Shown piece by piece: positions 37,918 through 46,583 of a DNA stretch of 64,000 nucleotides. The position numbers were made by a program, and so were the translations under genes. Under the pieces are notes generated by a model that did no database searches, was not told where the DNA came from, and saw nothing but the letters and a program-made list of their open reading frames with translations. The DNA lies in contig NZ_CP060717.1 in NCBI RefSeq assembly GCF_014396585.1, positions 124,001-188,000 of the forward strand, given 5' to 3'. Each line of letters opens with the position of its first letter. Positions within the stretch are counted from its first letter, which is position 1. This DNA comes from Sphingomonas rhizophila. Its GTDB lineage: Bacteria; Pseudomonadota; Alphaproteobacteria; Sphingomonadales; Sphingomonadaceae.

Positions 37918-38305
37918 CGCACCCCTGAAACCATTCTCTTGTCCGAGAGCCCTTAGCTAAGCCTCGGAACAGGCGCGTACAATTATCCGCGTATCGGGCC
38001 TTGGCCTTCCTCGAATAGGCCGAAACAGGGGCAATCCGCGATATAAACCGATGGCCAGTCTCCGGTCGGAGGCTAGTCGGTACCCTTTGACCTGTTTGGC
38101 TGCTAACAGGGAAAATTCGTCAAATCGGGCTCCGAAACAGGCATCCTGAGCCGACGCGTGGCGCGTCTGCTATGAAAATTTCCTCGAAAACCGTCATTTC
38201 CTGTTCGTCGGAAGCCCCTCCCTCTTATTCGCCATAACAGGGCATTTAATCGACCATATCAGGGTATTTGATCGCTCGGATCAGGCAATTTCGCGGGAAA
38301 ACAGG
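37918..38305. repeat. Non-coding stretch with AACAGG-type repeat array
   Basis: No gene is visible between the tRNA and the recombinase. The stretch contains many AACAGG/ATCAGG motifs (37968, 38024, 38105, 38136, 38236, 38258, 38280, 38300) and two inverted ones (CCTGTTT 38091, CCTGTT 38200). The last four are spaced 22, 22 and 20 bases, each followed by an AATTT-like tract, resembling iterons or multiple recombinase-binding sites on one helix face. Confidence 0.65.
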
Positions 38306-39846
38306 TCAGGACGAAAGTTGCTGGATCCAGCGACGCTGTGCGTCCCAATCAGATGGCATGGGGTTGCGGACCAGGTCTTCCAGCTTGAGGCCAGCAGGCT
38401 GCCGCCCATCGATGATGTCGCGCTGGATATCGGGCGCCAGGAAGGCGAGCCGAATGACGCGGCGATCGTACCTGGGGGCAGGCACCGTCTCGAGAGTTGG
38501 AATGCCATTTCGACAATGGGCAAGCATACCGTGCGCGGCACGAAGCGCCTTGATCAATACGTCGTCGCGCTTCGGTGCAAAGGACTTCGTTGCACGGATC
38601 GACGGACCGCGACGAGTCATCCCAAAGGTTGCCGGCACGCGGACGGAAATCAGATCAGCGTCAGTCGGGTGGGGATCGATCGATTGGTCATGGCTGAGGT
38701 TCCGTTTCAGCGTTCGCGCGAGCCTCGCCGGAAAGCTAAGAGCCATCTCGCCATCGCTGAGCTGTGCCCTGTACACCGTCTCGATCGGATCGGCTGCGTC
38801 GGGCAAGAGCGCCATAACGGTTCCGCGTACAAAGCCCTCAAGCTGCTTGGCCGGAATCCGAACCGACGAGCCTGGCGCACTGGCCCGATGATAGTAGCGA
38901 TAGCGGACGCCGCGAGCGCCGCGCGAATGGGTCGGTGACAATCGCCGACCACTCGCGTCGAATAGCTTGCCTGCCAGCGGGCTGATCTCGGTAAGCACTA
39001 TGACCCGTTCACGACGGTGGGAGGCGAGCATCGCCTGAACCTGATCGAACAGGTCAGCATCAACGATGGCTTCATGCTGACCCCGAAGGTCTGGCTCTTG
39101 TGAACGATGTCGCCGACGTAAACGCGATTCTGAAGCAGGTGAAACATGGCTCCGCGGCTAAAGGGCTGCCCGCCAAGCTTTCGACCTTTCGCTGTGACCC
39201 GCATCTTCGAGCGGATGCCCTCCTGTTCGAGATGGACAAGGAGACGGTGGACCGACTGCAGGTCGAGATAAGTTCGGAAAATCGACCGAACGACCTCCGC
39301 TTCGGCTTCATTCACGACCAAAGCCCGGCTACCGTTTGTCGGCAGGTCGTAGCCGAGCGGCGCTAGACCGCCCATCCACATGCCCTTGGCCTTCGATGCG
39401 GCGATCTTGTCGCGGATGCGCTCGCCAGTGACCTCGCGCTCGAATTGGGCGAATGAAAGCAGGACGTTGAGGGTCAGTCGACCCATGCTGCTGGTGGTGT
39501 TGAACGCCTGGGTGACGCTGACAAAGCTGACGTGGGCGGCATCGAAGGTTTCGACGATCCGCGCGAAGTCGGCCAGCGAACGGGTGAGACGATCTATCTT
39601 GTAGACGACCACGACATCGATCTTGCCAGCGCGAACGTCGACAAGAAGCTGCTGGAGGCCGGGACGCTCCATCGACCCGCCCGAGTAACCGCCGTCATCA
39701 TAGAGTTCGGGGAGAGCCACCCAGCCTTCACAAGCCTGGCTGAGGATATACGCTTCCGACGCTTCGCGCTGAGCGTCTAAGCTATTGAAGCCCTGTTCGA
39801 GGCCTTCCTCGGAGCTCTTGCGGGTGTAGATAGCGCAGCGCTTCAT
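38306..39846 (-). CDS. Large serine recombinase (frameshifted in this sequence)
   Basis: The N-terminal part has the resolvase catalytic domain: MKRCAIYTRKSSEEG with the active serine, DGGYSGGSMERPGLQQLL, VVVYKIDRLTRSLADF and FEREVTGERIRDK, then the recombinase domain FSRGAMFHLLQNRVYVGDIVHK. The C-terminal part (zinc-ribbon-like and coiled region) is in another frame; one extra base in the CCCC run at 39081-39084 connects them through ADLFDQVQAMLASHRRERV. It would catalyse insertion or excision of this block. The ATG overlaps the DUF2924 stop (ATGA). Confidence 0.9.
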
Positions 39847-40244
39847 GGACGTAATCCGAAGAAGCGGGGGCCATTCCATTTGGACCCGGCAATCGCTGTC
39901 GCCGCGGCGGACAGGCTCTTGAACTCCCGGTCGCGCCAGCGGAAGCCACCGGGCGTGACGGTGACCTCGACCTCTTCGCCCTGCCACTCGCGCCTCAGTG
40001 TCGCGCCGACGCCAAGGTGCTTGCCCTCGGCCTCGACCGCGCCCCGTCTTCGGAGAGCTGCACGAGTTTCCCCGTCGAGCCCTCCGTGCACGGCTGCCTG
40101 CATTCGCCAGGCCAGCATCAGGCGCAGTAGGGTTTCGGACCGGAAGCGTGGCGCAGGACCGAATCTACGTTCCCATTCTGCGCGAAGCTGATGGAGGTCG
40201 AGCTGCTCAACGGCCGCTACTTCCTCTTGGAGCAACGTGCTCAC
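39843..40244 (-). CDS. DUF2924 family protein
   Basis: About 133 residues from GTG 40242-40244: an N-terminal helical part with LRAEWERRFGPAPRFRSETLLRLMLAWRMQ, then LRREWQGEEVEVTVTPGGFRWRDREFKSLSAAATAIAGSKWNGPRFFGL, the DUF2924 signature. The family travels with site-specific recombinases in alphaproteobacterial mobile blocks and is likely a DNA-binding accessory. Both its start (GTGA with the DUF3489 gene) and its stop (ATGA with the recombinase) overlap neighbours. Confidence 0.88.
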   Translation of the reverse strand: MSTLLQEEVAAVEQLDLHQLRAEWERRFGPAPRFRSETLLRLMLAWRMQAAVHGGLDGETRAALRRRGAVEAEGKHLGVGATLRREWQGEEVEVTVTPGGFRWRDREFKSLSAAATAIAGSKWNGPRFFGLRP

Positions 40245-40492
40245 GCGGACAGCTCCGTGCGATAACGGCGGATGCCGTCGATCTTTTCGGACGTAACCGT
40301 GAAGCCCTTCTTCCTGAGCGAGCCGGACATGGCGCCCCGGACAGAGTGCTTTTGCCATCCGGTGACGACGACGAGCTCATCGATCGTTGCACCGCCCTTC
40401 TTGCCTAGCGCCGTGACGAGCAGGTCCAGTTTTGATGGCGGTCGCTCAGGCGCAGTGTGGGCAGTCTTCATCTTCGATTTAGGCTTGGTCAT
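40241..40492 (-). CDS. DUF3489 family protein
   Basis: An 83-residue basic protein: MTKPKSKMKTAHTAPERPPSKLDLLVTALGKKGGATIDELVVVTGWQKHSVRGAMSG with SLRKKGFTVTSEKIDGIRRY, a winged-helix-like DUF3489 domain. ATG 40490-40492 is preceded by GGAGAACGAAG. It is the first of three overlapping genes (DUF3489-DUF2924-recombinase) and may regulate or assist recombination. Confidence 0.88.
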   Translation of the reverse strand: MTKPKSKMKTAHTAPERPPSKLDLLVTALGKKGGATIDELVVVTGWQKHSVRGAMSGSLRKKGFTVTSEKIDGIRRYRTELSA

Positions 40493-40565
40493 CTTCGTTC
40501 TCCGGCTCGGGCGCCAGAAGTTGGCGCCGCTACCGAGACGAGCCCCGCGTCGGGGAGAACAAACC

Positions 40566-41930
40566 ATGCCCAATATCCACAGGCTCATCCAGTCCGAAAT
40601 AGGTTACCGCTTTGAAAAGAGTGTAGGTTCGCGCTATGTTCCAACGCATGAGCAAGAGTGTCGCGGGGCGCACCCCAGTCGCCGCGATCTGTCGGTAATC
40701 TACCGGCCGATCGCTGATCTCAAACCGGATCCACGCAATGCGCGGACCCATCCCAAGAAGCAGATCGAGCAGCTGTGCTCGTCGATCCGGAATTTCGGGT
40801 TCACCAACCCAGTCCTGGTCGACGAAACCGGCACGCTTATTGCCGGGCACGGCCGACTAAGAGCGGCCAAGGAGCTTGGCCTTTCCACAGTACCCGTCAT
40901 TGAACTTCTCGACCTTAATGAAGCGCAGAAGAAGGCGCTTCGCCTTGCCGACAACAAGATTGCCCTGAATGCTGGTTGGGACCTCGAAATCCTCAAACTC
41001 GAATTGGCGGACATTGCCACGCTCGACGTCGACTTCGACTTGTCGCTGACCGGCTTCGCTTCCGGCGAGATCGACGTGGTCCTGAAAGCCGCCAACGACC
41101 CTGCAGAGGAAATCATCCCGGCTGTCCCGAACGATCCAAAGACGAAAGTTGGGGATATCTGGATCCTTGGGGATCATCGCATCGGATGCGGAGACGGCCG
41201 CGATGTCGAGTTCCTCCAGCGGGTCGTCGGCGATGGCCAGTCGATCGACGCCGCCTTCATGGACCCGCCCTACAATGTGAAGATCAACGGCCACGCCAAC
41301 ACCAAAGGCAGGCATCGCGAATTCGCGATGGCGTCCGGTGAAATGACCGACAGCGAGTTTCGCACGTTCTTGCGCGAGACGCTTGGCGCTGCCGCAAAGG
41401 TCTCTCGAAACGGCGCAGTTCACTTCATCTGCATGGACTGGCGTCACCTCGACGACGTCAGCGCCATAGGCGCCGGCATTTACGATGAGCTTCTCAACAT
41501 CTGTGTCTGGAACAAGAGCAACGCCGGCATGGGCTCGCTCTACCGGTCGAAGCACGAGATGGTGTTCGTCTATCGGGTAGGCTCGGCGGCGCATGCGAAC
41601 ATGGTTGAGCTCGGCAAGTATGGCCGCAACCGGACCAATGTCTGGGATTACCCGTCCGTCAATTCGATGGCCGGCAGTCGGCGTGAGGACCTCGCCCTTC
41701 ATCCGACCGTCAAGCCCGTCGCAATGGTGGCGGACGCCTACCAGGACGTTACGAAGCGAGGCGACCTCGTCTTCGACATGTTCCTGGGATCGGGAACCTC
41801 ATTGATTGCTGCCGAGCGCACAGGTCGCCGCTTCCGCGGCTGCGACATCGATCCTGCCTACGTCGATGTTGCCGTCGAGCGATGGGCCCAGATGACGGGC
41901 GGCACGCCTCGACTGGAGAAGGCGGCATGA
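40566..41930 (+). CDS. ParB-domain fused DNA N6-adenine/N4-cytosine methyltransferase (5' end possibly frameshifted)
   Basis: A ParB-like nuclease domain (YRPIADLKPDPRNARTHPKKQ, GFTNPVLVDETGTLIAGHGRLRAAKELGL) is fused to a methyltransferase with the catalytic DPPYNV before the SAM motif FLGSGTSLIAAERTGRRFRGCDID, the beta-class order also seen in CcrM. Recognition site unknown; no restriction enzyme is adjacent. In the given frame the start would be ATG 40566. But ATG 40648 in another frame reads MSKSVAG and would join the domain if the GGGG run at 40665-40668 had one more base. Such proteins are common in prophages. Confidence 0.88.
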   Translation: MPNIHRLIQSEIGYRFEKSVGSRYVPTHEQECRGAHPSRRDLSVIYRPIADLKPDPRNARTHPKKQIEQLCSSIRNFGFTNPVLVDETGTLIAGHGRLRAAKELGLSTVPVIELLDLNEAQKKALRLADNKIALNAGWDLEILKLELADIATLDVDFDLSLTGFASGEIDVVLKAANDPAEEIIPAVPNDPKTKVGDIWILGDHRIGCGDGRDVEFLQRVVGDGQSIDAAFMDPPYNVKINGHANTKGRHREFAMASGEMTDSEFRTFLRETLGAAAKVSRNGAVHFICMDWRHLDDVSAIGAGIYDELLNICVWNKSNAGMGSLYRSKHEMVFVYRVGSAAHANMVELGKYGRNRTNVWDYPSVNSMAGSRREDLALHPTVKPVAMVADAYQDVTKRGDLVFDMFLGSGTSLIAAERTGRRFRGCDIDPAYVDVAVERWAQMTGGTPRLEKAA

Positions 41931-42459
41931 GTGGCGGTCGATTTGTCAAAGGACAGAGCGGCAATCCCAATGGCCGTCCCAAGGCACGACGACCAAATGT
42001 CTCAGCCTTCGACATCATCTTCGACAAAAAGCTGTCTTCCTCCCAAGGTGGCGTTGAGCAGGAGATTTCGGTCGACGAAGCTCTCGAGTTGCAGACGTAT
42101 CAAGGAGCTTTGAAGGGCAGCAAAATGGCCGTGCGCGCGGTGCTCAAGATGATCGCAAAGCGAGAGGCGGCAGTCTTGAAGACTGCGCCTCCCGGGCTCC
42201 ATACGCGATGGAATGGAAGTGGGAAGAAGACCCGCGAAACGCCGACGATGCGATGCTGCTGTTGGGGATAACCGTCCCTGATCCCAAGTGGACCGATCGC
42301 CTCTGTAAATATGGCACACGAATGAAGATGTCCGATTGGGCAGCTCAGGCCGGCATCAGCCGACCTGGTCGTCGTGTCCTCGATACCAAGGACATTGAGG
42401 GCATTAAGATGTGCGCCCTCAATCCGCAAAATCTTAAATGGTCGCGGGGTTCCAGATAA
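41927..42459 (+). CDS. DUF5681 family protein 1 (frameshifted in this sequence)
   Basis: Starts MSGGRFVKGQSGNPNGRPKARRPN, the DUF5681 hallmark (FxxGxSGNPxGRP), overlapping the methyltransferase stop (ATGA). The frame breaks at the GGG run 42194-42196; one extra base continues as APYAMEWKWEEDPRNADDAMLLLGIT through to the stop at 42457-42459, giving about 177 residues. These proteins occur beside phage-like methyltransferases and terminases; the function is unknown. Confidence 0.78.
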
Positions 42460-43022
42460 TGACTCAATCAAGGCGTGATGAGCCTGAGCTTGGCTATGGG
42501 AAACCGCCGGTTTCTAATCGCTTCAAGAAGGGTCAAAGCGGCAACCCGAAAGGTCGCCCTAAAAATCGGAAGCGGGGCCTCCCGTATGACCACATTCTCG
42601 GCCAGATGGTGACGATCCGCGAGGGAGGTCGCGAGCGTCGGGTTACTGCTGCGGAGGCGTTCCTGTTGCATCTCACAAAAAAAGGGTTGGAAGGGGACAG
42701 TGCCGCCGCCCGAGCAGCCTTAGCTGCGATCGAGGACGCGCGTAGCAAAAGGCCGGAGGAACAAACGCTAGCGCGCACAATCGTTTGCAAGTCCGTCAGT
42801 CCAGGAAGTGTCGGCCAAGCGATAGATGCGCTTGGAATGGCCGTGAAGCTCCATCCCTATACTAAGGACGCACGCTACGCTCTCAAACCTTGGATTGTCC
42901 AAGTTGCCGTCAATAGGCTGAAGCCGGGCAAACTGACCTTGGCTGACCAACAGGTCGTGGTAGCCGCCACGCGAACGCCAGAGAAAGTGGTCTGGCCCGA
43001 CTGGTGGGAAGCGCGTTCCTGA
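42459..43022 (+). CDS. DUF5681 family protein 2
   Basis: A 187-residue protein with VSNRFKKGQSGNPKGRPKNRKRGLPYDHILGQMVTIREGGRERRVTAAEAFLLHLTKKGLEGDSAAARAAL, a complete DUF5681 domain. ATG 42459 overlaps the preceding stop (TAATG). It is a second, diverged member next to the first, so the pair may form one unit. The 250 bases after it contain nothing I recognise, and the accessory block probably ends here. Confidence 0.82.
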   Translation: MTQSRRDEPELGYGKPPVSNRFKKGQSGNPKGRPKNRKRGLPYDHILGQMVTIREGGRERRVTAAEAFLLHLTKKGLEGDSAAARAALAAIEDARSKRPEEQTLARTIVCKSVSPGSVGQAIDALGMAVKLHPYTKDARYALKPWIVQVAVNRLKPGKLTLADQQVVVAATRTPEKVVWPDWWEARS

Positions 43023-43275
43023 ACGCCTGCTTTGCGCCCTTCGCGGTCATTCAGAGCCAAAAATTGCTTTTCGGAAAGCAGACATTCGATCCCGATGCTG
43101 CGAAAAGGGGTTTGAACCAACCGGAGGTCCAGTTCCACGCAAACTGGCACAAGATTCGATTTCCGGTCTGAAGAATAAGCGAGTTTCGCAAGCCCCGCCG
43201 TCCCATCAAAGATGTTTTAGAGACCGCGTTGCACGCCGCGACGAAGCAAAGGGAAGGCAGAATCATTATTCGAGG

Positions 43276-44901
43276 CTAGGAATTGCGATGTATCCATGTT
43301 CGCAATATCATCAGCGCGCCGGCAGCTGCGCTGCAAACAGCCAAAACTGGCCAATCAGATGAGAGAATCGCAGCCGAAATCAACAGTGCTGCCGGTATCA
43401 CGCCTGGATTGCTCGCTGGCTTTTTTTCAAAGGCCCGCGAAAGGATTTGAAGATCGGTCGCGGAAATGGTCACGGGTATTTTCCCAGTGCGAGCGAATTT
43501 ATCGATTTGCCCGATGATTTCCGGAGTGCTCAGCGTTGCACGCGCTAAGGCCACTCCGATCTTCTTTGCTTCCTTCTTGAGCGTGATAAGGCTCGTTCGT
43601 TCGGCGATCAGCTCTCGTGCGACCGGCGCCAGTTCATCAGCGATATTGAACGCCGGGTCCAGTCGACGAACGAACCCTTCGGCGGTCAATAACGTTCGTA
43701 GTACGAGAGCAAGATCTGGCGGCAATGCCAGCTGAAACTCCCGCAGCAGACGGAAGACCTGCTCGAAGATTTTGGAAAGATCGACGTTCGAGAGCACAAC
43801 ATCCTTGAAGCTATCGATCAATTCGCCCAGCGCGAACTCCAGCCGGTCCCGATCCACTTCAGGATCCCCCGCCCAGATCATCAGGATGTCTGCTACCCCG
43901 GCAACATCGTCGGACGCGATAGAAAGGGCGAGCTGGACCAGTTGATCACGCCGCCGCGGCAAAAGCGTACCAACCGCGCCAAAATCGATGAAACCAAGCG
44001 ACCCGTCTTGCAGCAAAATCACATTGCCCGGATGCGGGTCGGCATGGAACTGCCCGTGGAAGATGATCGACCGCAAGATCGCCTGTGCGTAAGTGCGCGC
44101 TACGGCCTGTAAATCGACCCCGGCCTCACGCGCACGATCAAGATCTGTCGCAGGCGTACCGATCAATCGCTGCTGGACGTTGACGCGCCTTCCACTCAAC
44201 TCCCATTCAAAAGAAGCCGTACGGACGCCTAAGGGGGCGAGAAATGCGCCAATGGAGTCGCTTGATCGCCCTTCGGCCGACAGGTCCATTTCGCGGTCCA
44301 GGCTCTCAGCGAATTGACTGAGTAGTTCATCGGGCTTGAGCCTGGCGAGTTCGGGGATGCGGTTTGCGGCCGTTCGGGCAAACCTGCGCAACAGCCGGAG
44401 GTCGGCGTCGACGATCGCGCCGATGCCGGGACGGCGAATTTTGACGATGACCGATCGCCCGTCGAGCATCGTCGCGGCATGAACCTGTGCGATTGACGCG
44501 GCGGCAAGCGGCTCCCGGTCGAAGCTCGAGAAGTAGCTGTCCAGATCACCGCCGATCGCATCCTCAACCGCCGGAGCGATCTCCTCAAAGGGAACGGCCG
44601 GAACGCGGTCCTGCAAGGTTGACAGGGCGTTGATCCACTGAGGGCCGAGCAAATCGCTGCGCATGGCGAGGATTTGTCCAAACTTGACGCCAACCGGTCC
44701 GATATCCCTGAGCAGCGCGACGACCGCATCGGGGCGGGCATCGACGAACTGCCCATCGTCTGGTGAGCCAAAACCTAGTTTTGCGCTCAGACCGCGCATC
44801 CCGTGCCGCCCGAGAAGTGTGACGAGCTGCGCGAAGCGATCACGCTCCCGCATGCGTTCTGCTTCTTGCCGTCGAGAGCCGGTTGAAGGATTCCGGCTCA
44901 C
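43276..44901 (-). CDS. UbiB/ABC1/AarF family atypical kinase
   Basis: A 541-residue protein with the family motifs: the KxGQ motif in VGVKFGQILAMRSDLLGP, the alanine-rich loop in PLAAASIAQVHAA, the catalytic FHADPHPGNVILL, and metal-binding FIDFGAVGTL. Two hydrophobic segments at the C-terminus anchor it in the membrane. UbiB/COQ8 proteins are ATPases supporting ubiquinone synthesis or lipid trafficking. It starts with GTG (44899-44901) overlapping the marR stop, an unusual link for this family. Confidence 0.9.
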   Translation of the reverse strand: MSRNPSTGSRRQEAERMRERDRFAQLVTLLGRHGMRGLSAKLGFGSPDDGQFVDARPDAVVALLRDIGPVGVKFGQILAMRSDLLGPQWINALSTLQDRVPAVPFEEIAPAVEDAIGGDLDSYFSSFDREPLAAASIAQVHAATMLDGRSVIVKIRRPGIGAIVDADLRLLRRFARTAANRIPELARLKPDELLSQFAESLDREMDLSAEGRSSDSIGAFLAPLGVRTASFEWELSGRRVNVQQRLIGTPATDLDRAREAGVDLQAVARTYAQAILRSIIFHGQFHADPHPGNVILLQDGSLGFIDFGAVGTLLPRRRDQLVQLALSIASDDVAGVADILMIWAGDPEVDRDRLEFALGELIDSFKDVVLSNVDLSKIFEQVFRLLREFQLALPPDLALVLRTLLTAEGFVRRLDPAFNIADELAPVARELIAERTSLITLKKEAKKIGVALARATLSTPEIIGQIDKFARTGKIPVTISATDLQILSRAFEKKPASNPGVIPAALLISAAILSSDWPVLAVCSAAAGALMILRTWIHRNS

Positions 44902-45341
44902 TTCGAGGCAGGTTCAATCAGGTCGACCGCCGCTTCGACCTTGGTCAGCATATCAGCAAATTTATTGAGCTCGTCCTCCGACAGTGCGCCCATGGTCCGC
45001 GAAAGTATCGTTTCGTAGAGCGGCTGGGCCCGCCCGAGCATGGCTCGACCCTCTGCCGTCAGCTCGAGAAGTTTGGTGCGGCGGTCGCCGGGAACCGGCA
45101 TACGCCGTAAGTGTCCGGCAGCTTCGAGAGCGTCAATCGCCTGCGTCACGGTGCGGGGCGCCTGGCCGAAGAATGACGCAATGTCCGTTGAGCGCTTCGA
45201 ACCATCTTCGAGGAATGCAAGGAGACGGATCTTGGCCAGCGAAGCGCCGTGTCGAGAAAGGTTGCGGTCGATGAGGCGCTGCAGGCGAAGATAAACCCAA
45301 GCGAACTGTTTCGAAACGGAAATTAGTTTGTGAGGTTCCAT
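44898..45341 (-). CDS. MarR family transcriptional regulator
   Basis: A 147-residue winged-helix repressor: MEPHKLISVSKQFAWVYLRLQRLIDRN, then LAKIRLLAFLEDGSKRSTDIASFFGQAPRTVTQAIDALEAAGHLRRMPVPGDRRTKLLELTAEG, the full MarR domain with the wing D-R-R. The start ATG 45339-45341 lies inside a CATATCATATG palindrome. It is divergent from the emrA-emrB-nodT-MCE genes and overlaps ubiB, so it probably represses both arms and responds to a transported compound. Confidence 0.93.
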   Translation of the reverse strand: MEPHKLISVSKQFAWVYLRLQRLIDRNLSRHGASLAKIRLLAFLEDGSKRSTDIASFFGQAPRTVTQAIDALEAAGHLRRMPVPGDRRTKLLELTAEGRAMLGRAQPLYETILSRTMGALSEDELNKFADMLTKVEAAVDLIEPASK

Positions 45342-45349
45342 ATCATATG
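45339..45349. promoter_or_regulatory. Possible MarR operator
   Basis: CATAT-C-ATATG is a perfect short palindrome overlapping the marR start codon, 80 bases from the emrA start. Short AT-rich palindromes of this sort serve MarR regulators, but the match is only by position and symmetry. Confidence 0.35.
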
Positions 45350-45428
45350 CTCTTGCTTCATTTGCGAGGATGGGGCAAGCGGCCCTTTTTCTGCAGAAAC
45401 CTGCGACTCCCAATCCTTCCGAGAACGA

Positions 45429-46577
45429 ATGATGGCCACACAAGTGATGGATGCGAACGAAAATTCTGCCGCCGGGTCTGAGCGCAAGTCTCCGCTGCGC
45501 TCGAGAAATGTCCGGATCGCGCTGCTGGTTGTGGCTTTGGCAGCCATCGCTTTCGGAATCTGGTGGTATCTCGACTACGAATCTCGCGGAAAGTATCTGC
45601 AAAGCACCAACGATGCGTTTGTTCAGGCGGATTCGGTCGTCGTCGCTCCCAAGATAGGTGGCTATATCGATCGCGTCTTTGTCGACGAGAACCAGACCGT
45701 CCGCGCCGGCCAGCCCCTCGCGCTGCTCGATGCGCGCGATTACCGGGCCCAGTCGTCGCAGATCCAGGCCCAAATCGAAGCGTCGCGCGCGACCGCTGAC
45801 ACTGTTCGCGCTCAGGTTGGGGAGCAGCAGGCAGCCTTGTCTCAGGCGCAGGCGCAGTTGAATGCAGCGCAATCGGACGTCGCCTTCGCGAGCGAACAGG
45901 TCGCGCGCTTCGAGCCGTTGGCTCGGACCGGCGCGGAGTCGCGCGAGCGGCTTAGCCAGCTGCGAAATCAGCTCCGGCAGGCCCAGGCGCAGGCAGCGAC
46001 GCGCCGGGCGGCTGTTTTGGCGGCGCAACGCCGCTTCGGCACGCTCGACGCCCAGATCGAGCAGGCGCTCTCGCAGGCCCGGGCGGGCGAGGCGCAGCTG
46101 AGGGCCGCCGATGTCAATGTGCAGAGTACGACGATCCGGGCCAGCATCGCCGGCCGGGTCGGGGACCTGGCTGTGCGCGTGGGTCAATTTGTTCAGCCAG
46201 GCACGCGGCTGATGACCTTGGTGCCGGTCGACAAAATCTACGTCGAAGCCAACTTCAAGGAGACGCAGGTCGGGCTCATGCGGGTCGGGCAGCCGGTGAC
46301 CATCAAGGTCGATGCCCTTCCAGGCATTGAGCTGACCGGAAAAATTGCAAGCTTCGCGCCGGGAACGGGGGCTCAGTTCTCAATTCTCCCGCCGCAAAAC
46401 GCGACCGGCAACTTCACCAAGATCGTGCAGCGGATCCCGGTTCGGGTGGCCATCGACGCCTCGCCTGAAGTCCGGCGGCTGCTGGCGCCCGGCATGTCGG
46501 TGCACGTCACTGCCGATACTCGTTCGGCTCGCGGCGAGTTGGATCGGATCCGTAAGGCGCAAGAAGCGAGAAGGTAA
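45429..46577 (+). CDS. emrA: HlyD/EmrA family membrane fusion protein
   Basis: A 382-residue periplasmic adaptor. N-terminal cytoplasmic tail, one membrane helix (IALLVVALAAIAFGIWWYLDY), then LQSTNDAFVQADSVVVAPKIGGYIDRVFVDENQTVRAGQPLALLD (lipoyl half), a long alanine/glutamine-rich coiled coil, and TTIRASIAGRVGDLAVRVGQFVQPG with the beta-barrel domain. It links the inner-membrane pump to the outer-membrane channel. Two consecutive ATGs (45429, 45432) are possible starts. The emrB frame begins 7 bases after its stop. Confidence 0.93.
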   Translation: MMATQVMDANENSAAGSERKSPLRSRNVRIALLVVALAAIAFGIWWYLDYESRGKYLQSTNDAFVQADSVVVAPKIGGYIDRVFVDENQTVRAGQPLALLDARDYRAQSSQIQAQIEASRATADTVRAQVGEQQAALSQAQAQLNAAQSDVAFASEQVARFEPLARTGAESRERLSQLRNQLRQAQAQAATRRAAVLAAQRRFGTLDAQIEQALSQARAGEAQLRAADVNVQSTTIRASIAGRVGDLAVRVGQFVQPGTRLMTLVPVDKIYVEANFKETQVGLMRVGQPVTIKVDALPGIELTGKIASFAPGTGAQFSILPPQNATGNFTKIVQRIPVRVAIDASPEVRRLLAPGMSVHVTADTRSARGELDRIRKAQEARR

Positions 46578-46583
46578 GCGAAG

